Shown here piece by piece: positions 1-5,797 of a DNA stretch of 15,999 nucleotides. Source of the stretch: JAQUCI01 sp964553255 (GTDB taxonomy: Bacteria; Bacillota_I; Bacilli_A; Erysipelotrichales; Erysipelotrichaceae); NCBI GenBank assembly GCA_964553255.1, contig CAZKJS010000037.1:1-15999 (forward strand), in the 5' to 3' direction. Within the stretch, counting starts at the first letter, position 1. Every line of letters starts with the position of its first letter. The notes under the pieces were generated by a model that worked only from the letters and a program-made list of their open reading frames with translations, was not told where the DNA came from and searched no databases. Made by a program: the position numbers and the translations under genes.

Positions 1-945
1 CCAGATGAGGTGATGTTTGTGACTGATTTAGCACTTGATTTAAAACGTCGTGACTTTACTATTAATGCGATAGCTTATCATCCAAAGCACGGATTAATTG
101 ACTATTATGATGGCATTAGCGATCTTAATGATAGAATACTAAGATGTATTGATGATCCACATTTGCGTTTTGATGAAGATGCGCTTAGAATCATTAGGGC
201 TTTAAGATTTTGTGCTTGTTATGATTTTAAGATTGAAGCTAATACACATTTTGCTTTATTGACTAAGACTTCATTATTAAAAGATATTGCTATTGAGCGC
301 ATTGTAAATGAATTTTTAAGAGCACTTGATGGACCATATATAAAAACAGTCATAATTGATTATCATCCAGTTTGGATATCACTTTTTGATGAATTAGCGT
401 TGATAAATGAATGTTGGCTTAGTTACCAGCTTAGAGTAGATTATGATTGTGTGAAAGAATCAGCTGTAAGACTAGCGCTTTTCTTTTATCCTTTATTTGC
501 GCATGATCAAATACTTTTTGCAAGTCTATTTAAACGTTTGCGCTTACCAGTCAAACTGATTAAGCAAGTTTTTTTGATCATGCAATACCAAGAGTATCAA
601 ATAAATGATAAGAAATCACTGAAACATTTACTGCGTTTGGTTGGTGTTGATGTTACAAAAATGATCATCGCTTTTAATTACAGTTCATTGATATTTGATA
701 AAGATCAGTTTGATAATTTTGATCATATGATCACATTGATACTTGAAACCAATGAAACATATCAATTAAAACAATTACTGATCAAGGGAAGCGATCTAAT
801 TGCAGTAATTAATGAAAAACAGATGATAGGAATTATCTTGAATGAATTATTGATAGAGGTGGTCGAGGAAAGACTTGAAAATGACCATTACAAATTGCTC
901 GCAAGAGCAAAACGAATGTATCAAGAAAAAAATAATGCCAAGTAA
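1..945 (+). CDS. cca: CCA tRNA nucleotidyltransferase, 5'-truncated by window edge
   Basis: The enzyme adds or repairs the 3'-terminal CCA of tRNAs in the cytoplasm. The reading frame is already open at base 1, so the start lies upstream. The GTG near base 10 is internal, because the visible protein begins inside the nucleotidyltransferase domain. Visible class II polymerase-beta-superfamily signatures are the block around DLKRRDFTINAIAY (residues 11-24 of the visible part), then DGISDLNDRILR, and then RFDEDALRIIRALRF, the conserved motif at the head/neck boundary. About 90-100 N-terminal residues carrying the GxxVRD motif and the metal-binding aspartates are expected to be outside the window. 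The rest is the helical tRNA-binding body, with no HD domain recognised. The gene is convergent with murB and ends within a shared terminator. Family assignment is firm. The sequence cannot by itself exclude a poly(A) polymerase-type relative. Confidence 0.93.
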   Translation, partial: PDEVMFVTDLALDLKRRDFTINAIAYHPKHGLIDYYDGISDLNDRILRCIDDPHLRFDEDALRIIRALRFCACYDFKIEANTHFALLTKTSLLKDIAIERIVNEFLRALDGPYIKTVIIDYHPVWISLFDELALINECWLSYQLRVDYDCVKESAVRLALFFYPLFAHDQILFASLFKRLRLPVKLIKQVFLIMQYQEYQINDKKSLKHLLRLVGVDVTKMIIAFNYSSLIFDKDQFDNFDHMITLILETNETYQLKQLLIKGSDLIAVINEKQMIGIILNELLIEVVEERLENDHYKLLARAKRMYQEKNNAK

Positions 946-961
946 TTCTTAGCATTATTTT
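931..961. terminator. Bidirectional intrinsic terminator between cca and murB
   Basis: AATAATGC (931-938) pairs with GCATTATT (952-959). A C/A mismatch follows, then AAG (940-942) pairs with CTT (948-950) around a TAATT loop. An A-tract precedes the stem and a T-tract follows it, so it can act in both directions. Both stop codons (943-945 plus strand, 955-957 minus strand) lie inside the hairpin. The stem is AT-rich, so its strength is uncertain. Confidence 0.6.
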
Positions 962-1857
962 AAGATTCGCATTTCACATTCTAATTGATAACCAGTATTT
1001 GTCTTAACGACGTCTTTGATATGATCAATCAAATCTAAGATATCTTTGCTGGTGGCATTATCGTAGTTGATCACAAAACCAGCGTGTTTGATTGATACCA
1101 TTGCACCACCAATACGATATCCTTTTAAGCCACAATCATCAATAAGTTTGGCCGCAAAGGCCCCGACTGGTCTTTTAAAGGTACTACCAGCACTAGGGTA
1201 TTCTAATGGTTGTTTAGCAATTCTTCTGGCGAAGAAATCATCCATTTTATTTTTAATTAATTCTTTTTGGCTAGGTACTAACTTGATTTTAGCTGATAAG
1301 ATACAACAGCGATGATCATGAAAATAACTATGACGATAGCTAAATGCTAATTGCTCGTTAGTGAAGGTTTGAATTTGATTGTTTTCATCAAGAAAGTTGC
1401 ACTCAATAACAACATCCTTGATTTCACCATCATAAGCTCCAGCGTTCATATAAACAGCACCACCAATTGATGCTGGAATACCATAGGCAAATTCAATGCC
1501 ACTTAAACTATGTTCATAGGCAAAAATACATACATCTCTAAGTGATGCTCCTGCTTGACAGGTTATGATATCATTCTCTAGTTCAATCTTATTGAAGTTC
1601 TTACTGATGATTATGACTAAACCATCAACACCTTCATCTAAAACAAGGGTGTTTGAACCTTTACCTAGAATATAGTAAGGAATGTCATGTTTGTTAGCTA
1701 AATTGATCAAGGTCATAATTTGATCGATATCATTTGGCCAAGCGATAAAACGGGCATTACCACCGATTTTAAGGCTTGTATATGAGTATAATGGAATGTT
1801 TTCTTTGATCAAACATCCGATTTTATTTATATCCTTGATAAAACCTTCTTTGGTCAT
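955..1857 (-). CDS. murB: UDP-N-acetylenolpyruvoylglucosamine reductase (MurB)
   Basis: MurB uses NADPH and FAD to reduce UDP-GlcNAc-enolpyruvate to UDP-MurNAc, the second committed step of peptidoglycan precursor synthesis in the cytoplasm. The 300 residues fit the family length. FAD-binding segments are TSLKIGGNARF (27-37) and LGKGSNTLV (64-72), followed by AYGIPASIGGAVYMNAGAY (124-142). SYRHSYF (173-179) holds the substrate Tyr-Arg pair. SAGSTFKRP (222-230) holds the catalytic Ser225, and the C-terminal LECEMRI supplies the expected catalytic glutamate (E295). The short form, without the extra tyrosine loop of the E. coli enzyme, is the type II seen in Gram-positives. The ATG is preceded by AAGGAG (1865-1870, minus sense) at good spacing. 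It is transcribed alone, convergent with cca and divergent from the MFS gene. It shows that the organism builds a cell wall. Confidence 0.97.
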   Translation of the reverse strand: MTKEGFIKDINKIGCLIKENIPLYSYTSLKIGGNARFIAWPNDIDQIMTLINLANKHDIPYYILGKGSNTLVLDEGVDGLVIIISKNFNKIELENDIITCQAGASLRDVCIFAYEHSLSGIEFAYGIPASIGGAVYMNAGAYDGEIKDVVIECNFLDENNQIQTFTNEQLAFSYRHSYFHDHRCCILSAKIKLVPSQKELIKNKMDDFFARRIAKQPLEYPSAGSTFKRPVGAFAAKLIDDCGLKGYRIGGAMVSIKHAGFVINYDNATSKDILDLIDHIKDVVKTNTGYQLECEMRILK

Positions 1858-1881
1858 CTGAAATCTCCTTAAATCGTAGTT

Positions 1882-1910
1882 ATTATATCATAATTTAGCT
1901 TTTATGTTAG
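1882..1910 (-). promoter_or_regulatory. Predicted murB promoter
   Basis: Read on the minus strand, CTAACA (1910-1905) serves as the -35. A 17-bp spacer and a perfect TATAAT -10 (1887-1882) follow. The -10 is preceded by TGA, giving an extended -10. It lies 12 nt upstream of the murB SD (1870-1865). Confidence 0.6.
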
Positions 1911-1929
1911 TCATAAGATATAAAAGCTA
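1896..1929. repeat. 10-bp perfect inverted repeat in the murB/MFS divergent region
   Basis: TAGCTTTTAT (1896-1905) and ATAAAAGCTA (1920-1929) are exact reverse complements separated by 14 nt. The repeat overlaps the predicted murB -35 and has no T-tract of terminator type. It could be an operator for a dimeric regulator of the divergent pair, or chance in AT-rich DNA. Confidence 0.45.
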
Positions 1930-1983
1930 TTTTAATGACATTTCATTTTAAATATTACTATCGTATATCACTTGTTTTTTATA

Positions 1984-1989
1984 TATAAT
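1984..1989 (+). promoter_or_regulatory. Possible -10 box for the MFS transporter gene
   Basis: A perfect TATAAT occurs 14 nt before the GCGAGGA ribosome site at 2004-2010. No convincing -35 is present at 16-18 bp spacing. The site supports starting the transporter at 2017, because transcription would begin near 1996, after any upstream ATG. Confidence 0.35.
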
Positions 1990-2016
1990 GTAATCATAAA
2001 TCAGCGAGGATTGACA

Positions 2017-3336
2017 ATGAAACTTAATAAACAGGAAAAAAGCTGGATCTTGTATGATGTGGCTAACTCAGCCTTCACAATGGTTTTGACCGCTACCATT
2101 CCAGTGTTTTTTGCGGCTTTAGTTGATAGTGCAGGAGTTAATGCGGTTAGTAGTAATGCTTTAGTACAATTCTTATTCGCTCGTAATGCCAATTTGGCTT
2201 TAGCTGGTAATATTGAAGCTTTCGCGGCTTTAAAAACAGCGTTGTTTGGTTTTACAACGACAGTCGCAGTTGTTTTAGTAGCGATCATAGCGCCAATCAT
2301 TGGTGCAATTGCCGATTATCGTGGCATGAAGAAGAAAATGTTTGCGATATCACTTTTGATTGGAGTTGCTGGTCTTTTATCACTTGGTTTAACCCAAGAT
2401 TGGATGGCTTATCTATTTTTGATCATTATCGCGCGAATTGGTTATTCAGCTGGTAATATCTTCTATGATTCAATGTTGGTTGATGTAACCAGTGATGAGC
2501 GTATGGATTATGTATCTTCATTTGGCTATGCTTGGGGCTATATTGGAAGTTGCATACCTTTTACGATTGGTATCGCATTAATCTTGACTACACCATTTGG
2601 GTTAACGATTCAACAGGCTACCCAGATATCGTTTATCTTGACTGCTGTTTGGTGGATTGCGCTTACAATTCCATTATTGAAAAATGTTAAGCAAACATAT
2701 TATGTCGCTCCAGTTAAAAATATCGTTAAGTCGGCATTTAAAAGGGTTTTTGAAACTTTAAAGAAGATAAAACAAGATAAAAGATTATTACTTTTTATCA
2801 TTGCTTATTTTTGTTATATCGATGGGGTCTATACCATCATTTCAATGGCTACAACCTATGGTACGGAAGTAGGTTTAGAAGCTACTAGTATGATCGTTGC
2901 TTTGTTAGTGACCCAGTTTGTGGCTTTTCCAAGCGCTATTGCGGCTGGTATCTTTGCTAAAAAATATGGTGCGATCAAATTGATCAAAGTTTTCATCTTA
3001 ATATATGGTCTTATCTGTATTTATGGTTATGGTCTTGATACGCAGTTTGAGTTTTGGGTGTTGGCTGTTAGTGTTGGTTTAGTTCAAGGTGGTATCCAAT
3101 CACTATCTCGTGCTTATTATGGCAAGATCATCCCTAAAGAAGAATCAAGTGAGTATTTTGGTTTCTTTGATATCTTCGGTAAGTTCGCTGACTTCTTTGG
3201 GCCATTATTGATAACCATATCTGCTAGTATGTTTGGTGCAAGTAAGTATGGAATATTGGCATTAGTATTATTGTTTGCGATTGGGTTTGTCTTAATCTTA
3301 CAGGTTGAAAAAATTGATCAGAAAGCAAATATTTGA
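2017..3336 (+). CDS. MFS transporter, UMF1 (Atg22-like) family
   Basis: A 439-residue integral membrane protein of about 12 helices. The N-terminal WILYDVANSAFTMVLTATIP is the recognisable signature of the UMF1/Atg22-like branch of the major facilitator superfamily. A charged cytoplasmic loop, IADYRGMKKKMF, follows the second or third helix, as expected for the MFS A-motif position. A long basic central loop (around VKSAFKRVFETLKKIKQDKR) separates the two six-helix halves. The substrate is unknown; Atg22-type proteins have been linked to amino acid efflux in yeast, but that cannot be carried over here. An in-frame ATG at 1972 is rejected as the start, because it precedes the predicted -10 and has no SD. 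The ATG at 2017 has GCGAGGA with 6-nt spacing. The gene is probably co-transcribed with the small membrane protein that follows. Confidence 0.88.
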   Translation: MKLNKQEKSWILYDVANSAFTMVLTATIPVFFAALVDSAGVNAVSSNALVQFLFARNANLALAGNIEAFAALKTALFGFTTTVAVVLVAIIAPIIGAIADYRGMKKKMFAISLLIGVAGLLSLGLTQDWMAYLFLIIIARIGYSAGNIFYDSMLVDVTSDERMDYVSSFGYAWGYIGSCIPFTIGIALILTTPFGLTIQQATQISFILTAVWWIALTIPLLKNVKQTYYVAPVKNIVKSAFKRVFETLKKIKQDKRLLLFIIAYFCYIDGVYTIISMATTYGTEVGLEATSMIVALLVTQFVAFPSAIAAGIFAKKYGAIKLIKVFILIYGLICIYGYGLDTQFEFWVLAVSVGLVQGGIQSLSRAYYGKIIPKEESSEYFGFFDIFGKFADFFGPLLITISASMFGASKYGILALVLLFAIGFVLILQVEKIDQKANI

Positions 3337-3338
3337 TC

Positions 3339-3659
3339 ATGAACAAAGAAGATTTGAAGTATCTTAAAAGAGCGATCAATAATGCAAAGGCGATGGATGC
3401 GATAGAGTATGAAGGAATAATTTATCAGGCTGATGATTATTTGAGCTTTTATAAAAACAAACTAAAAAAAGCCAAGCTACTTATTAGTGTGATTGCGCTT
3501 GGCTTGTGGTTTTTGATCATTTTCTTCTTCAATCTTGAATCACGCTTGTTTGAGCTTATTATCTTACTTGTAATGTGCATCGTCTTTTATCTGATCAATG
3601 AGCGCATGGTGAATGTTATCATACCTGATGATAGTTTCAAACATATGAAGAAGCGCTAA
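3339..3659 (+). CDS. Small two-helix membrane protein, unknown function
   Basis: The protein is 106 residues long and not recognised as a named family. The first 45 residues are charged and probably cytoplasmic (rich in Lys, Asp, Glu, Tyr). Two hydrophobic segments follow, LLISVIALGLWFLIIFFF and LFELIILLVMCIVFYLI, separated by a short NLESR turn. The tail ends in KHMKKR, consistent with a cytoplasmic C-terminus. The start codon lies 2 nt after the MFS stop, with no good SD of its own, so translation is probably coupled to the transporter. A TTG two codons upstream (3333) is an alternative start. It may be an accessory subunit of the transporter, but only its position supports this. Its stop overlaps the stop of the convergent CDF gene by 4 nt. 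Confidence 0.72.
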   Translation: MNKEDLKYLKRAINNAKAMDAIEYEGIIYQADDYLSFYKNKLKKAKLLISVIALGLWFLIIFFFNLESRLFELIILLVMCIVFYLINERMVNVIIPDDSFKHMKKR

Positions 3660-4804
3660 TAACGATCAATTTGTAAGTTGATCTGATAATTTTTTAAGGG
3701 TGCTTCTAATTTATCAAGTATCATATCGTTTAGTTTAGGATCACTGATCTTTAGCGTGAAAGGTACTGTTACATCAAAGTATACCTTATTTTGTTTAGAT
3801 CTTTTAACGATTCGAAAATCATGGATCGACAGTTCGCTGTTGATCTCTTTTATTTTCTCAAGTACGATTTGATAGAGTTTATCAGTGACAGGATCATTGA
3901 TCGCTATCGGATCAATATGGATGATAACTTGACATTCCAACGCTGCTTTTATTTCTTCTTCAATATCGTTAATAATATTATGCATCACAAGCAGGTCACT
4001 ATCAGCGTCAACTTCAACATGTAGTGATACCATCAAGTTTAATGGACCATAATCATGAATGATCAAATCATGATAGGCTAATATTTGTGGATGATCAGCT
4101 AGTATCAGCTTAATCTTTTCAATGTAGGCTGGATTGGGTGGTTGACCTAATAATGGGTTTATTGTTGATTTAAGACTTTGATAACCAGTATTTAAGATAA
4201 AGAGTGCAACGATGATACCGGCGTAACCATCAATGTTGATGGAAAAGAAATGCGAGATCAATACGGCAATAAGCACGATTGATGAGCTGAACACATCCAT
4301 TAAGCTATCATTAAATACCGTCATTATTGTGGCTGAATTGATTAACTTAGCGATTTTGAAGTTATAGTATGCCATATAAAGTTTGACAATGATCCCTATG
4401 ATCATAACCAATAAAACAATAAGATCATAATAAAAAGGGGTTGGATTAATGATTTTGCGTACTGAAGCAACTAGAAGTTCAAAGCCAACTAATATTATCA
4501 ACAAAGCAATTATCATCCCTACAATATACTCAAAACGACCATGACCAAAGGGATGGTCGTTATCAGCTTTTTTCCCTGCTATCTTAAAGCCAACTAGGGT
4601 CAATAAAGAAGAAGCACTATCGGAAAGATTATTGAAGGCATCAGCAGTGATACTAATAAAACCACTTAATAAACCAATGGTAAGCTTGAATGTGAATAAT
4701 AATATATTCAATAAGATACCAAGAATGCCACAAGCCATGCCGTAGTTTTGACGTATATCATTTTGATTTCTTCGCTTTAAAAAGTAATAAATAAGATTGA
4801 TCAT
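3656..4804 (-). CDS. Cation diffusion facilitator (CDF) efflux protein, Mn-type site
   Basis: This is a 382-residue proton-coupled divalent metal exporter of the cytoplasmic membrane. Six helices are followed by a cytoplasmic ferredoxin-like domain containing HDLIIHDYGP. The conserved DHPFGHGRFEYI lies between helices 2 and 3 (83-94). In the transport site, helix 2 reads NNLSD, with N58-xxx-D62 where YiiP has D45-xxx-D49. Helix 5 reads NDSLMDVF, with D166-xxx-D170 where Zn-type YiiP has H153-xxx-D157. An N-D-D-D set is known from bacterial manganese exporters, so Mn(II) is the inferred substrate. The start at 4804 is preferred: AAGGA lies 10 nt upstream, and a TATAAT lies just beyond it. The in-frame ATG at 4867 has no SD and would add 21 residues. 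The gene stands alone and is convergent with the small membrane protein. Confidence 0.93.
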   Translation of the reverse strand: MINLIYYFLKRRNQNDIRQNYGMACGILGILLNILLFTFKLTIGLLSGFISITADAFNNLSDSASSLLTLVGFKIAGKKADNDHPFGHGRFEYIVGMIIALLIILVGFELLVASVRKIINPTPFYYDLIVLLVMIIGIIVKLYMAYYNFKIAKLINSATIMTVFNDSLMDVFSSSIVLIAVLISHFFSINIDGYAGIIVALFILNTGYQSLKSTINPLLGQPPNPAYIEKIKLILADHPQILAYHDLIIHDYGPLNLMVSLHVEVDADSDLLVMHNIINDIEEEIKAALECQVIIHIDPIAINDPVTDKLYQIVLEKIKEINSELSIHDFRIVKRSKQNKVYFDVTVPFTLKISDPKLNDMILDKLEAPLKNYQINLQIDRY

Positions 4805-4829
4805 GATCAGTATTTCCTTGTTTATCTTG

Positions 4830-4835
4830 ATTATA
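4830..4835 (-). promoter_or_regulatory. Possible -10 box for the CDF gene
   Basis: The minus strand reads TATAAT 10 nt upstream of the AAGGA ribosome site, implying a very short leader and start at 4804. No good -35 is seen at 17-18 bp. No yybP-ykoY-type manganese riboswitch can be recognised in the leader. Confidence 0.35.
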
Positions 4836-4974
4836 GAACCAAAATCGAAAAAAAGCGATATGTGCATTTATGATTAAAGAAGATTTAATTTTATGAAAGC
4901 ACTTGCGAAAAATATTTAATACTATAAAATATAGGTATAAACTGACTTACCTAATAATGAAAGAGGTGCTTGAT

Positions 4975-5067
4975 ATGGGGGTCTTTAACACAATTGTCAC
5001 TAATCATGCTTTCATTGTGACGGGCACGTTTAGCGTGCGTCAGATTATTAATAAAATGATTTTTTAA
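4975..5067 (+). CDS. Possible 30-codon leader peptide
   Basis: The ORF is ATG to TAA, encoding MGVFNTIVTNHAFIVTGTFS followed by VRQIINKMIF. GAGGTG (4963-4968) stands 6 nt before the ATG at 4975; an in-frame ATG at 4957 lacks an SD. The stop codon sits 1 nt before the stem of the terminator-like hairpin, the usual geometry of a translated leader. The peptide has no run of one amino acid that would point to a charged-tRNA signal, although Thr, Ile, Val and Phe are frequent. It could be a real small protein, a leader peptide or a chance ORF. Confidence 0.3.
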   Translation: MGVFNTIVTNHAFIVTGTFSVRQIINKMIF

Positions 5068-5068
5068 G

Positions 5069-5092
5069 GTGGTATGATCATGCCATTTTTTT
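5069..5092 (+). terminator. Terminator-like hairpin just before the ankyrin gene SD
   Basis: TGGTAT (5070-5075) pairs with ATGCCA (5080-5085), including one G-U pair, around a GATC loop. A G-U closing pair may be added at 5069/5086. Seven Ts follow (5086-5092). The stem is only 6-7 bp, so it may be weak or conditional. It lies downstream of the leader ORF and 8 nt before the ankyrin SD, a position typical of attenuation. Confidence 0.45.
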
Positions 5093-5116
5093 ATTTATCA
5101 AAAGGAGGATTAAGTC

Positions 5117-5785
5117 ATGGATCAGATTAATAAGGTTTTCTTTGATGCCGCTGCGTTGGGTGACTTAAAAACAGTTAGTGAAGCTCTAACAAAGGGTGCT
5201 GATGTCAATTATCAAAATGGTGATGGTCGCTCAGCACTAATGCGTAGTGCTAAACGTGGTCATTTAGAGATTGTTAAGTTACTTATGGCTAATAATGCAT
5301 TAGTCAATCAAAGAGATAACAATCAAAAAACAGCGATCATGGGAGCTGCAAAGAAGGGGCATCTTGAAATTGTAAGATTGTTGGTGGAAGCTGGAGCTGA
5401 TGTAAATGCGGCTGATTATAACGGTCGTAATGCTTTGATGCGAGCCTCATTCTTAGGACAAAATGAAGTTGTTGAATACTTGCTAGCTCATAAAGCGGAA
5501 ATAAACGCTGAAGATGAAATGGGTAGAACAGCACTAATGGAAGCATGCTTGGCTTTTAGAATGGATGTAATTGAAACATTATTGGTGAGCGGTGCTGATA
5601 TCAACAAACAAGATAAAAACGGTTGTACAGCATTAATGCGTGCCAGTTATTCGGGATATGTAGATTTATGTAAGATGTTAGTCGAGCATAATGCCGACAA
5701 AGAAATCGTAGATAAAGCCGGGAATAAAGCGATTGACTACGTACGTCAACAAGAGTTTTCGGATTTAAAAGATTATTTGAAATAG
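5117..5785 (+). CDS. Ankyrin-repeat protein
   Basis: A 222-residue soluble protein made almost wholly of ankyrin repeats with a strict 33-residue period. The repeats cover about 4-36, 37-69, 70-102, 103-135, 136-168 and 169-201, with a shortened capping repeat to 222. The repeat core reads G-x-TALM-x-A-x-x-G-x-x-x-x-V-x-x-LL, followed by GADVN-type turns. ALM, instead of the usual PLH, recurs in four repeats. There is no signal peptide, membrane segment or enzymatic domain, so it is expected to act in the cytoplasm by binding a partner protein. It has a strong SD, AAAGGAGG, 8 nt before the ATG. The EF-G-like gene begins 12 nt after its stop, so the two are probably co-transcribed. The partner is not known; the neighbouring GTPase is the obvious candidate by position only. 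Confidence 0.93.
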   Translation: MDQINKVFFDAAALGDLKTVSEALTKGADVNYQNGDGRSALMRSAKRGHLEIVKLLMANNALVNQRDNNQKTAIMGAAKKGHLEIVRLLVEAGADVNAADYNGRNALMRASFLGQNEVVEYLLAHKAEINAEDEMGRTALMEACLAFRMDVIETLLVSGADINKQDKNGCTALMRASYSGYVDLCKMLVEHNADKEIVDKAGNKAIDYVRQQEFSDLKDYLK

Positions 5786-5797
5786 ATAAGGGGAAAA

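Larger units (their letters stand above)
4868..5116 (+). promoter_or_regulatory. Candidate attenuator-type leader upstream of the ankyrin/EF-G-like operon
   Basis: With the CDF start at 4804, the gene-free stretch is 312 nt. On the plus strand it holds, in order: AT-rich DNA with weak -10-like TATAAA sequences (4923-4928 and 4936-4941), and a short ORF with SD (4975-5067). These are followed by a stem of TGACG/CGTCA plus CACG/CGTG with a GG bulge (5018-5042), and a terminator-like hairpin with seven Ts (5069-5092). The SD AAAGGAGG (5101-5108) of the ankyrin gene comes last. AAAATG (5053-5058) is complementary to CATTTT (5084-5089), which overlaps the terminator 3' arm and T-tract, so a competing structure is possible. 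No known riboswitch class was recognised. Confidence 0.4.

Noticed and set aside
1972..2016. Upstream in-frame ATG extending the MFS protein by 15 residues
   Set aside because: It precedes the predicted -10 box and has no SD, whereas 2017 has GCGAGGA at 6 nt and begins the family signature.
2001..2300. 99-codon open frame on the minus strand
   Set aside because: It mirrors the hydrophobic N-terminus of the MFS gene; the Ala/Thr/Lys-rich translation is typical of an antisense shadow.
4805..4867. In-frame ATG at 4867 adding 21 residues to the CDF protein
   Set aside because: It has no SD, lies upstream of a TATAAT, and the extra residues do not resemble CDF N-termini.
4805..4960. yybP-ykoY manganese riboswitch or MntR/DtxR-type box near the CDF gene
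   Set aside because: I looked for them because of the Mn-type site. No riboswitch core is seen, and the partial TTAGGTAAGTCAG match on the minus strand has only one good half-site and lies well upstream of the likely promoter.
5117..5785. Regular 99-nt DNA periodicity as a nucleotide tandem repeat
   Set aside because: The periodicity is in the protein (33-residue ankyrin repeats); the DNA copies have diverged.
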